In this document: piece after piece, positions 1 to 7,042 of the stretch
How the letters are laid out: each line of letters begins with the position of its first letter
Numbering within the stretch: the stretch's first letter is position 1
NCBI RefSeq assembly: GCF_014656075.1
Contig: NZ_BNBS01000073.1
Location: forward strand, 1-41,597
Direction of reading: 5' to 3'
Length of the DNA: 41,597 bases
DNA from: Streptomyces hydrogenans
GTDB lineage: Bacteria > Actinomycetota > Actinomycetes > Streptomycetales > Streptomycetaceae
Position numbers and translations under genes: made by a program
Notes under the pieces: generated by a model
What the model saw: the letters and a program-made list of their open reading frames with translations, nothing else
Told to the model about the DNA's origin: nothing
Databases searched by the model: none

Positions 1-336
1 CGCGGCGGTTCCCTCGGCGGCGAGCCGTTCGAAGCGGAAGAGGTCGACGTCCTCGCGGGTGGCGCCGAGGCGGTAGCCGCCGCCCTCGGCGGAGGGGACC
101 CGGTCCCGTCCGAGCGCCTTCCGGAGCCGTCCGGCCAGGGCCTGGAGCGCGGCGACGGCGTCGGCGGGCGGCTCGTCGCCGTGCCAGACCTCGTCGACGA
201 GCGCGGCCACGGGCAGCGCCCGGCCGGGCCGGAGGGCGAGGGCGGTGAGCAGGGCGCGGACGCGCGGGCCGCCGACGGGCAGCTCGCTGCCGTCGGCGGT
301 CAGCACTCGGGTCGGTCCCAGGAGGCAGTAACGCAC
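1..336 (-). CDS. SARP/BTAD-type transcriptional regulator, N-terminal part (cut by window edge)
   Basis: Reading leftwards from a GTG at 336, the frame stays open for 112 codons to the window edge. The translation begins VRYCLLGPTRVLTADGSELP and continues through a compact winged-helix with the pattern VGGPRVRALLTALALRPG, LVDEVWHGDEPP and ALQALAGRLRKALG. This is the OmpR-like DNA-binding domain that opens SARP and AfsR-type activators. After it comes EDVDLFRFERLAAEG, which is where the BTAD helical domain normally starts. The nearest ATG (342-344) is out of frame, so GTG is taken as the start. Such proteins activate secondary metabolism or act as large ATPase regulators; the missing C-terminus decides between a short SARP and a long AfsR-like protein. 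The gene is divergent from the protease homologue starting at 461. Confidence 0.8.
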   Translation of the reverse strand, partial: MRYCLLGPTRVLTADGSELPVGGPRVRALLTALALRPGRALPVAALVDEVWHGDEPPADAVAALQALAGRLRKALGRDRVPSAEGGGYRLGATREDVDLFRFERLAAEGTAA

Positions 337-460
337 TCCCCCATTCTCCGTGAGGGTCCGTCGCCCGCCGCGCGCCGGGGGAACCCGGGGGCGGGGCGGT
401 ACGTTCTCCCGCACACAGCCCGCGCGACCCGTGCGGGGCACGCCCCCGGGGGAGCCCGTG

Positions 461-1255
461 ATGAGTTCGGCCGCCGTCCGCCGCCAGGAGCGCCGGATCA
501 GCCCCGTCTTCCTGGCGGTGCTCGCCGTCATGGCGGTCACCGGATGGGCGGTGTGGACGGACTTCGCCGCCCTGCCCGGGGTGGCGGTCTTCCTCTTCGT
601 CACCTCGGCGTGGATCGTCTCGCTCTGTCTGCACGAGTACGCGCACGCCCGCACGGCCCTGCACGGCGGGGACATCACGGTGGGTGCCAAGGGCTATCTG
701 ACCCTGAACCCCTTCGCGTACACCCACGCCGTCCTGAGCGTGGTCCTGCCGGTGCTGTTCGTGATCATGGGCGGGATCGGTCTGCCCGGCGGGGCCGTCT
801 TCATCGAGCAGGGCCGGATCAAGGGCCGCTGGAAGCACAGCCTGGTCTCGGCGGCGGGCCCGCTGGCGAACGTACTGTTCGCGGTGGTGTGCACGGCCCC
901 GTTCTGGCTGGGCATGCTCGACGGGGTGCCGGCGGCGTTCCGGTACGCGCTGGCGTTCCTGGCGTTCCTCCAGGTGACGGCCGCGCTGCTGAACCTGCTG
1001 CCGGTGCCGGGGCTCGACGGCTACGGCATCGTGGAGCCCTGGCTGTCGTACCGGGTGAAGCGGCAGATCGAGCCGTACGCGCCGTACGGCTTCTTCGTCG
1101 TGATCGCGCTGCTCTTCGTGCCGGTCGTGAACGGCGCCTTCTTCGACGCGGTCGACGCCCTGATGCGGTCGCTGGGGGTCGACGACCTGACCCGCTACTG
1201 CGGCTCCGAGCTGTTCCGCTTCTGGGAGGGGACGCCGGAGTACTGCCCGATCTAG
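461..1255 (+). CDS. Site-2 protease family intramembrane metalloprotease (M50)
   Basis: 264-residue membrane protein. HEYAH at residues 58-62 is the HExxH zinc site, and NLLPVPGLDG at 178-187 is the second M50 signature, whose Asp completes zinc binding. Both lie within or next to hydrophobic segments. GPLANVLFAVV at 133-143 is also typical of the family. Members cut membrane-embedded substrates, often anti-sigma factors, but no obvious substrate gene is adjacent. The ATG at 461 is preferred over the in-frame GTG at 458 because GGGGGAG at 447-453 gives about 7 nt spacing. No PDZ domain is visible, so it belongs to the short S2P-like group. Family call is firm; the substrate is unknown. Confidence 0.88.
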   Translation: MSSAAVRRQERRISPVFLAVLAVMAVTGWAVWTDFAALPGVAVFLFVTSAWIVSLCLHEYAHARTALHGGDITVGAKGYLTLNPFAYTHAVLSVVLPVLFVIMGGIGLPGGAVFIEQGRIKGRWKHSLVSAAGPLANVLFAVVCTAPFWLGMLDGVPAAFRYALAFLAFLQVTAALLNLLPVPGLDGYGIVEPWLSYRVKRQIEPYAPYGFFVVIALLFVPVVNGAFFDAVDALMRSLGVDDLTRYCGSELFRFWEGTPEYCPI

Positions 1256-1272
1256 CCCCCCGGCGGCGGCCC

Positions 1273-1458
1273 CTAGACCCCGGCGGTCTCGGCCCGCTCG
1301 GCCCTGGCGCGGCGGACGTAGTACCAGGCCATGTTGGAGGAGAGGCCGGCGAGGAGGACCCAGACGACGCCGATGAAGCTGCCGTTCACGAAGGAGATCA
1401 CGGCGGCGGCGACGGCCAGGGCGCAGACCACGAGGGCGTAGAGGGCGAGACGGGGCAT
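1273..1458 (-). CDS. Small two-helix membrane protein
   Basis: 61 residues. Two hydrophobic stretches (about residues 4-24 and 29-47) are separated by a short polar turn, and the tail is Arg-rich (YYVRRARAERAE), predicting both ends on the cytoplasmic side. It begins MPRLALYALVVCALAVAAA. It resembles small uncharacterised Streptomyces membrane proteins, and I cannot assign a function. It lies 3' to 3' with the M50 protease gene and downstream, on the same strand, of the F420 reductase gene with about 100 nt between them. High codon bias and a clean start support it being real. Confidence 0.65.
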   Translation of the reverse strand: MPRLALYALVVCALAVAAAVISFVNGSFIGVVWVLLAGLSSNMAWYYVRRARAERAETAGV

Positions 1459-1559
1459 GGGGGTCGGCTCCTGTCGGGTACGGCTGACGGTGCCCGACCA
1501 GTGTCCCCCATGCCCCGAAGCGTCCGTTCTCCGGCTCCGCCCCGGGGCGGGAGGACCGC

Positions 1560-2258
1560 TCAGATGTCGGTGACGCGCAGGCCCGCGTGGGCCTTGTAGC
1601 GGCGGTTCACCGAGATCAGGTTGGCGACCAGCGACTCGACCTGGTGGGCGTTGCGCAGCCGGCCGGCGAAGACGCCGCGCATGCCGGGGATGCGGCCGGC
1701 CAGTGCCTGCACGATCTCGACGTCGGCGCGCTCCTCGCCGAGGACCATGACGTCGGTGTCGATCTCGGCGATCGAGGTGTCCTTGAGGAGGACGGCGGAG
1801 AGGTGGTGGAAGGCGGCGGCGACCCGGGAGTCGGGGAGCAGCGCGGCGGCCTGCTCGGCGGCGGAGCCCTCCTCGGGCTTGAGGGCGTAGGCGCCCTTCT
1901 TGTCGAAGCCGAGCGGGTTGACGCAGTCCACGACGAGCTTGCCGGCGAGTTCCCCGCGCAGCGACTCCAGGGTCTTGGCGTGGCCGTCCCAGGGCACGGC
2001 GACGATGACGACGTCGCTGCGGCGGGCGCACTCGGCGTTGTCGGCGCCCTCGACGCCGTGGCCGATCTCGGCGGCGACGGCCTCGGCGCGGTCGGCGGCG
2101 CGGGAGCCGATGATCACCTGCTGGCCGGCGGCGGCGAGGCGGTAGGCGAGGCCGCGGCCCTGGTCGCCGGTGCCGCCGAGGACGCCGACGACGAGCCCGG
2201 AGACGTCGGGGAGGTCCCAGGGGTCCTTGGCGGGGCGGGGGGAAGTCGAGGAAGTCAT
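1560..2258 (-). CDS. npdG: F420H2:NADP+ oxidoreductase (NADPH-dependent F420 reductase)
   Basis: 232 residues. It transfers hydride between NADPH and the deazaflavin coenzyme F420, supplying F420H2 to F420-dependent enzymes, which streptomycetes use widely. The N-terminal Rossmann motif VVGVLGGTGDQGRGLAYRLA (about 23-42) is followed by VIIGSRAADRAE, where Ser and Arg after the second strand recognise the NADPH 2'-phosphate. VIVAVPWDGH and VVDCVNPLGFDKKG are family-typical strand ends, and the length fits the family (about 210-240). A short Pro-rich N-terminal extension precedes the fold. Start is ATG at 2258 with AGGG a few bases upstream. Cytoplasmic. Confidence 0.9.
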   Translation of the reverse strand: MTSSTSPRPAKDPWDLPDVSGLVVGVLGGTGDQGRGLAYRLAAAGQQVIIGSRAADRAEAVAAEIGHGVEGADNAECARRSDVVIVAVPWDGHAKTLESLRGELAGKLVVDCVNPLGFDKKGAYALKPEEGSAAEQAAALLPDSRVAAAFHHLSAVLLKDTSIAEIDTDVMVLGEERADVEIVQALAGRIPGMRGVFAGRLRNAHQVESLVANLISVNRRYKAHAGLRVTDI

Positions 2259-2350
2259 GGGCCGACCCTACCGAGCGGTCCGGGCCCCGTTCGGGTGGAT
2301 CGGGGACAACGGGCCGCGCGCGGGCGTCCGCTGGGGCAGGATGCGGCGCC

Positions 2351-2950
2351 ATGGATGCCGTACGGGTCGCGTTGCTGCGGGAAGTGCTCGCCGGGACGGA
2401 GTGGCCGGCGGCCTCCCGTCGCTTCGCCGGGACGCTGCGGGCGTCGGTGGTGCCGCGGCGGGGCGGGCTGCTGCTGGTGGGCACGGAGGCGTACGAGCCC
2501 TGGCACCTGGCGGCGCACCTGGTGGACGAGGCTGCCTGGTCGGGGCTGCCGGAGCTGGCTCCGACGCTGGTGCGGCACCGGGCGCGGCCGGGGGACCCGG
2601 CGCACCTGGCGGTGGGTCCGGAGCGCCTGGAGGCGGCGGGCCGGGGGGCGACGCTGCTGGTGGTGGCGCCGGAGCGGCCGGAGGAGGGGCTGCTCCAGCG
2701 GGTGCACGACGCGCGGCGGGCGGGCGCGACGGTCCTCTCGCTGGACGGCGGCGACCCGGAGGTGCGGGGGCTCGCGCACGAGGCGCTGAGCGTCGCGGAG
2801 GGGGCGGAGGTGGACCTGGACACGGTGCAGCACCTGGTGGGCGCGGCGGCGGGCGAGAACAGCCTGCCCGCGCCGCGGGGCCGCCGCCTGCGCGACCGGC
2901 TCTCCCTGCTGGCCGACCGTCTGACGTCGCCGCCGCCGGCGCGCTGGTGA
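2351..2950 (+). CDS. Unrecognised cytoplasmic protein
   Basis: 199 residues, starting MDAVRVALLREVLAG at ATG 2351. The middle alternates predicted strands and helices: GGLLLVGTEAYEPWHLAAHLVDEA, GATLLVVAPERPEEG and GATVLSLDGGDPEVRGLAHEALSV. That layout vaguely recalls nucleotide- or sugar-phosphate-binding alpha/beta folds such as SIS domains, but no diagnostic motif is present. There is no signal peptide or membrane segment. The C-terminus is basic (RGRRLRDRLSLLADRL). It is divergent from the F420 reductase gene, with about 90 nt between the starts. Frame bias supports a real gene; the function is unknown. Confidence 0.7.
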   Translation: MDAVRVALLREVLAGTEWPAASRRFAGTLRASVVPRRGGLLLVGTEAYEPWHLAAHLVDEAAWSGLPELAPTLVRHRARPGDPAHLAVGPERLEAAGRGATLLVVAPERPEEGLLQRVHDARRAGATVLSLDGGDPEVRGLAHEALSVAEGAEVDLDTVQHLVGAAAGENSLPAPRGRRLRDRLSLLADRLTSPPPARW

Positions 2951-3016
2951 GGGCGGGGCCGGGGGGCACCGGAATTCGGTTGCCCGGGGCGACCGGCGGA
3001 CGGAACATGGCTCCTC

Positions 3017-4327
3017 GTGTCCTCCCCCGCGCCCTCCACGCTCCGCGCCCGGCTCGCCGCCGTGCTTCCCGACACCGCCCCGTGGCGGTCCTCCCGTGAC
3101 TTCCGCCTGCTGTGGGGTCAGGGGCTCGTCACCTACTTCGCCAGTGCCATGGCGATGGTGGCGCTGCCGCTCCAGATCAAGGAGCTGACCGACTCGCCGC
3201 TCGCGGTGGGCGCGATGGGCGCGGTGGAGCTGGTGCCGCTGGTGGTGTTCGGGCTGTACGGCGGGGCGCTGGCGGACGCGGTGGACCGGCGGCGGGTGAT
3301 CGTCGCGACGGAGGCGGGGCTCGGGCTGCTGGCGCTGCTGCTGCTCGGCAACGCGCTGCTGGACGAGCCGCTGCTGTGGCCGCTGTACGTGGTCGCGGCG
3401 GGGGTGTCGGCGCTGGCCGGACTCCAGCGGCCGGCGCTGGACTCGCTGCTGGCCCGGATCGTGCCGCACGAGCAGCAGACGGCGGCGGCCGCCCTGAACT
3501 CGCTGCGGTGGCAGCTGGGGGCGATCGCGGGACCGTCGCTGGCGGGCGTGGTGGTGGCCTACGCGGGCCACGCGCCGGCGTACGCGGTGACGCTGGCCGG
3601 GTTCGCGGCGTCGGTGCTGATGTGCCGCCGGCTCTCGCCCGCGCCGCCCGCGCACGACGCGGAGAAGCCCTCGCTGCGGTCGATCGCGGAGGGCGCGCGG
3701 TACGCCTGGTCGCGGCCGGTGCTGCTGGGCACGTACGCGATCGACCTGGCGGCGATGGTCTTCGCCTTCCCGAACGCGGTCTTCCCGTTCCTCGCGGACG
3801 AGCTGGACGCGCCGTGGTCGCTGGGCCTGATGTACGCGGCCGGCTCGGTCGGCTCCCTGGTGCTGGGGCTGACCAGCGGCTGGACGTCGAAGGTGCGGCG
3901 GCACGGGCTGCTGGTGGCGGGCGGCGCGGCGGGCTGGGGGCTGGCGATCGCGGGCGCGGGCTGGTTCGGGAACGTGTGGCTGGTGCTGCTGTGCCTGGCC
4001 TTCGCGGGCGCCGGCGACATGCTGAGCGGGCTGGGCCGCTCGACGATCTGGAACCAGACGATCCCGGAGGAGCTGCGGGGTCGGCTTGCGGGCATCGAGG
4101 TGCTGTCGTACAGCGTGGGCCCGCAGCTCGGGCAGGTGCGGGCGGGCGTGATGGCGGGCTGGACCGGGACCCGTACCGCCGTGTGGGCGGGCGGGGTGGC
4201 GTGCGTGGCGTCCGTGGGCCTGCTGTGCCTGGCGCTGCCGAAGCTGCTGCGGTACGACTCCGCCACCGACGAGGACGCGCTGCGCCGCAAGGCCCAGCAG
4301 GAGACGGCGGCGGCCGGGGCCGGGTGA
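3017..4327 (+). CDS. MFS transporter, EntS-like subgroup
   Basis: 436-residue major facilitator with about 12 hydrophobic helices in two halves. WRSSRDFRLLWGQGLVTYFASAMAM is the usual opening of the MFS_3 subgroup, which includes the enterobactin exporter EntS and macrolide exporters. The helix 2-3 loop carries YGGALADAVDRRRVIV, the MFS motif A variant. Central residues LNSLRWQLGAIAGPSLAG are also typical. Start is GTG 3017; the ATG at 3007 is out of frame. The nearby heme genes make export of an iron chelator conceivable, but no siderophore genes or iron box are visible, so the substrate should be left open. Confidence 0.85.
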   Translation: MSSPAPSTLRARLAAVLPDTAPWRSSRDFRLLWGQGLVTYFASAMAMVALPLQIKELTDSPLAVGAMGAVELVPLVVFGLYGGALADAVDRRRVIVATEAGLGLLALLLLGNALLDEPLLWPLYVVAAGVSALAGLQRPALDSLLARIVPHEQQTAAAALNSLRWQLGAIAGPSLAGVVVAYAGHAPAYAVTLAGFAASVLMCRRLSPAPPAHDAEKPSLRSIAEGARYAWSRPVLLGTYAIDLAAMVFAFPNAVFPFLADELDAPWSLGLMYAAGSVGSLVLGLTSGWTSKVRRHGLLVAGGAAGWGLAIAGAGWFGNVWLVLLCLAFAGAGDMLSGLGRSTIWNQTIPEELRGRLAGIEVLSYSVGPQLGQVRAGVMAGWTGTRTAVWAGGVACVASVGLLCLALPKLLRYDSATDEDALRRKAQQETAAAGAG

Positions 4328-4349
4328 TCCGGCTCCCGGCCGCCCGCCG

Positions 4350-4580
4350 TCAGCCCTGGTCCTCGTCCGGCCTCGGCTGGTCGTGCCAGCGGGGGTCGGT
4401 CTCCCACTCCAGGTTGCGCTCGCGGGCGGTCTCCATGGCGTGGGAGGCCTCCTCACGGGTGGCGTAGGGGCCGAATCGGTTCTTCGCCGGGCATTCGGGC
4501 CCTTCCTCGACCTTCTTGTGTTCCAGGCAGTAGTACCACTCGCCCGGCTTTCCGGCCGTGCGCTTCTTGAACAGGGCCAT
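4350..4580 (-). CDS. Small conserved hydrophilic protein, unknown function
   Basis: 76 residues, beginning MALFKKRTAGKPGEWYYCLE. The start is the ATG at 4580, which has GGAAGGAG close upstream. The body holds CLEHKKVEEGPECPAKNRFGPYAT and then a helix with REEASHAMETARERNLEWE. The two Cys residues and the pattern GPYATREEASHAM recall SPOR-like or small regulatory folds, but I do not recognise a named family with certainty. It is divergent from methionine aminopeptidase, with about 60 nt between the starts. Confidence 0.72.
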   Translation of the reverse strand: MALFKKRTAGKPGEWYYCLEHKKVEEGPECPAKNRFGPYATREEASHAMETARERNLEWETDPRWHDQPRPDEDQG

Positions 4581-4641
4581 GGTCGTCGGCTCCTTCCCTC
4601 GGGACCATGCTGCCCCAGACGCGGTCGTTAGACTCGCTGGC

Positions 4642-5499
4642 ATGTCTGGCCAGTCGCTTCTCGTACCGGGGGAGCTCTCCCCCGCCCGCTCCGTACCCGG
4701 CTCGATCCGCCGCCCCGAGTACGTCGGAAAGCCCGCTCCCACCCCCTACACAGGGCCGGAGGTGCAGGACTCCGACACCGTCGAACGGATGCGGATCGCC
4801 GGCCGCATCGCCGCGCAGGCGATGGAGGAGGCCGCCAAGCACATCGCCCCGGGCGTCACCACCGACGAGCTCGACCGGGTCGCGCACGAGTTCATGTGCG
4901 ACCACGGCGCCTACCCCTCGACGCTGGGCTACCGGGGCTTCCCCAAGTCGCTGTGCGCCTCGGTCAACGAGGTCATCTGCCACGGCATCCCCGACTCCAC
5001 GGTGCTGCGCGACGGCGACATCGTGAACCTGGACGTCACGGCGTACATCGGCGGGGTGCACGGCGACAACAACGCCACCTACCTGTGCGGCGACGTCGAC
5101 GAGGAGTCGCGCCTGCTGGTGGAGCGGACCCGGGAGTCGCTGAACCGCGCGATCAAGGCCGTGAAGCCGGGCCGGCAGATCAACATCATCGGCCGGGTCA
5201 TCGAGTCGTACGCCAAGCGCTTCGGCTACGGCGTGGTGCGGGACTTCACCGGGCACGGCATCAACACGTCGTTCCACTCCGGCCTGATCGTGCCGCACTA
5301 CGACTCGCCCCACCACACCACCGTCATCCAGCCCGGCATGACCTTCACGATCGAGCCGATGCTGACCCTCGGCACCCACGAGTACGACATGTGGGACGAC
5401 GGCTGGACCGTGGTGACCAAGGACCGCAAGCGGACCGCCCAGTTCGAGCACACCCTGGTGGTGACCGAGACGGGGGCGGAGATCCTGACGTTGCCCTGA
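4642..5499 (+). CDS. map: Methionine aminopeptidase, type I
   Basis: 285 residues. It removes the initiator Met from new proteins when the second residue is small. The pita-bread fold metal ligands are all visible: D131 in NLDV, D142 in HGDNNAT, H205 in GHGIN, E238 in TIEPM and E269 in QFEHT; H114 in CHGIP is the substrate-binding His. The type Ia insertion is absent. The roughly 40-residue N-terminal extension (SLLVPGELSPARSVPGSIRRPEYVGK) is usual for one of the two actinobacterial MetAPs. Start is ATG 4642, matching the family's usual N-terminus. A short CCCC-TTC-GGGG hairpin follows the stop but has no U-run. Confidence 0.95.
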   Translation: MSGQSLLVPGELSPARSVPGSIRRPEYVGKPAPTPYTGPEVQDSDTVERMRIAGRIAAQAMEEAAKHIAPGVTTDELDRVAHEFMCDHGAYPSTLGYRGFPKSLCASVNEVICHGIPDSTVLRDGDIVNLDVTAYIGGVHGDNNATYLCGDVDEESRLLVERTRESLNRAIKAVKPGRQINIIGRVIESYAKRFGYGVVRDFTGHGINTSFHSGLIVPHYDSPHHTTVIQPGMTFTIEPMLTLGTHEYDMWDDGWTVVTKDRKRTAQFEHTLVVTETGAEILTLP

Positions 5500-5550
5500 G
5501 CCCCCTTCGGGGTACAGCCTTTACCGACAGGTCGTCGGGAACCAGTTGAC

Positions 5551-5569
5551 TTAGGTAAGCCTAACTTGG
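5551..5569 (+). promoter_or_regulatory. Iron box (DmdR/IdeR-type operator) upstream of heme oxygenase
   Basis: TTAGGTAAGCCTAACTTGG agrees with the DtxR-family iron box (Streptomyces consensus close to TTAGGTTAGGCTCACCTAA) at most positions, including the core AGGTNAGCCTAAC. It sits 48 nt before the heme oxygenase start, suitable for overlapping the promoter. Inferred: Fe2+-loaded DmdR represses the gene when iron is sufficient. Confidence 0.85.
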
Positions 5570-5616
5570 CACCATCAGGTCACTGGTTCCCGCCCCATCG
5601 GTCCCGGAGGCACGCC

Positions 5617-6267
5617 TTGGACACCCCCTTCTCCACCCTGATCCGCACGGCCTCGCACGAGCAGCACACCGAGGCGGAGACCTCGTCCTTCATGGGCGAC
5701 CTCCTCGGCGGACGCCTGGGTGTGGACGCCTACGCCCGCTACACGGAGCAGCTCTGGTTCGTGTACCGGGCCCTGGAGGAGGGTGCGGAGGCGCTGCGGG
5801 AGGACCCGGTCGCCGGGCCGTTCATACAGCCCGAGCTCTTCCGCACGGCCGCCCTGGAGGCCGACCTGGCCCATCTGCGCGGGCCCGGCTGGCGCGCCGG
5901 GGCCTCGGCGCTGCCCGCCACGGAGGCGTACGCGGCGCGGGTCGCCGAGTGCGCCCGCAGCTGGCCCGCGGGCTACGTCGCCCACCACTACACCCGCTAC
6001 CTGGGCGACCTGTCGGGCGGTCAGATCATCCGCGACAAGGCCGAGCGGACCTGGGGCTTCGAGCGCAAGGGCGACGGCGTGCGGTTCTACGTCTTCGACG
6101 CGATCGGCAATCCGGCGGCCTTCAAGCGGGCCTACCGCGAACTCCTCGACGGGGTGAACGCGGACGACCTGGAGAAGCAGCGGATCGTCGACGAGTGCAA
6201 GCGGGCCTTCGCCTTCAACACCGGCGTCTTCCGCGAGCTGGGCGGCGAGTTCCCGCTCAGCGCGTGA
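5617..6267 (+). CDS. Heme oxygenase (biliverdin-producing)
   Basis: 216 residues. It opens heme to biliverdin, CO and Fe2+, here presumably freeing iron from imported heme. It aligns by eye with HmuO of Corynebacterium diphtheriae: the proximal heme ligand is H17 in SHEQHTEAE, followed by SSFMGDLLGGRLGV, and the distal-helix signature GDLSGGQ lies at 130-136 after AHHYTRYL. The TTG at 5617 is chosen because GGAGG at 5606-5610 lies 6 nt upstream and the protein then begins MDTPFSTLIRTASHEQH, like the family; a longer in-frame start near 5566 would lie inside the iron box. It stands alone rather than in the hmu operon, with its own iron box. Confidence 0.95.
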   Translation: MDTPFSTLIRTASHEQHTEAETSSFMGDLLGGRLGVDAYARYTEQLWFVYRALEEGAEALREDPVAGPFIQPELFRTAALEADLAHLRGPGWRAGASALPATEAYAARVAECARSWPAGYVAHHYTRYLGDLSGGQIIRDKAERTWGFERKGDGVRFYVFDAIGNPAAFKRAYRELLDGVNADDLEKQRIVDECKRAFAFNTGVFRELGGEFPLSA

Positions 6268-6276
6268 CCGGGCCCC

Positions 6277-6954
6277 TCACCGGGTGAGGGTGCCCTCCAG
6301 GCGGACCCGTCCGCCCAACTCCACGATGCCGTCAGGGCCGGGGGCGGTGAGCAGCTGCGACCCCCGGCCCTGCGTGATGTTCAGGGCCCGGCCCAGCAGG
6401 TCGGTGAGGAGCAGGGCCGCCGCGCCGGTGGCCTCGTCCTCGTCGACGCCGTCGCCGCGGCCGGGGAAGGCGCGCGCCCGGATCCGTCCGGCGGCCTCCT
6501 CCTCCCACGCCCAGGCGTAGATCCACTCCCCCGGCTCGGGCACCTCCAGGGCGTCCACCTCGGCGGCGGAGCCGTACTGGCGCAGGGTGCGCGGCGGGGC
6601 CCACTCGGCGCGGGCCTCGATCCAGGTGAACTCGCCGTCGCCGCGCACCCACACCTCTCCGGCGGGCGGGCGGACGACCTCCAGGTCGAGCAGCCAGGCG
6701 GTGCCGACGAGCGGGTGCCCGGCGAAGGGCAGCCGCAGGCCCGGGGTGTAGATGTCGACGATCCCGCGCTCGGGGTCGTCGACGAACACGGTCTCGCTGA
6801 AGCCGAGCTCCTTGGCGAGCGCCTGCCGGGACGACTCGTCGGGGTGGGTGCGTCCGTCGCGGACGACGCCGAGGGCGTTGCCGTGGCGGCCGTCGCCCGC
6901 GCAGAAGACCCGCAGGACGTCGATCTCGGTGCCGGTCACCCCAGTCGTGTTCAT
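6277..6954 (-). CDS. PhzF family isomerase/epimerase-like protein
   Basis: 225 residues. PhzF-fold proteins isomerise small acids; the founding member acts in phenazine biosynthesis, but most homologues have unknown substrates. Visible markers are VFCAGDGRHGNALGVV near the start, E54 in GFSETVFVDD (the conserved catalytic Glu), LPFAGHPLVGTAWLL at 75-89, and a C-terminal GVDEDEATGAAALLL, matching the D-x-x-TG-A motif of the second half. It is somewhat shorter than typical members (260-300). Start is ATG 6954, giving MNTTGVTGTEIDVLRVF. No phenazine genes are nearby, and it interrupts the iron region on the strand opposite to heme oxygenase. Confidence 0.88.
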   Translation of the reverse strand: MNTTGVTGTEIDVLRVFCAGDGRHGNALGVVRDGRTHPDESSRQALAKELGFSETVFVDDPERGIVDIYTPGLRLPFAGHPLVGTAWLLDLEVVRPPAGEVWVRGDGEFTWIEARAEWAPPRTLRQYGSAAEVDALEVPEPGEWIYAWAWEEEAAGRIRARAFPGRGDGVDEDEATGAAALLLTDLLGRALNITQGRGSQLLTAPGPDGIVELGGRVRLEGTLTR

Positions 6955-6981
6955 GGCGGAATTGAACCATCCGAGCGCAGG

Positions 6982-7028
6982 CGGCAGGGCCGCACCTCGA
7001 TTTCCGGGGTGCGGCCCTGCCGTTTTTT
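6982..7028 (+). terminator. Strong hairpin with T6 on the plus strand
   Basis: A perfect 15-bp stem (left arm CGGCAGGGCCGCACC at 6982-6996, right arm at 7008-7022) closes an 11-nt loop and is followed by TTTTTT at 7023-7028. Read rightwards it is an intrinsic terminator. Read leftwards, the same stem lies just after the htaA stop at 7043 but lacks a U-run; actinobacterial terminators often do without one. It may work in both directions. Confidence 0.8.
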
Positions 7029-7042
7029 CGGGTGGCGGCCGG

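Noticed and set aside
3017..4327. Siderophore exporter role for the EntS-like MFS
   Set aside because: Sequence subgroup alone does not fix the substrate; there is no iron box and no siderophore biosynthesis gene in the window.
2255..4456. Long minus-strand open frame opposite the MFS gene
   Set aside because: Low-complexity Arg/Pro/Gln translation, while the plus strand encodes a convincing 12-helix transporter.
5500..5515. Hairpin after methionine aminopeptidase
   Set aside because: A 4-bp CCCC-TTC-GGGG stem without a U-run is too weak to call a terminator in this GC content.
6277..6954. Phenazine biosynthesis function for the PhzF-like gene
   Set aside because: PhzF homologues are common outside phenazine pathways, and no other phz genes are nearby.
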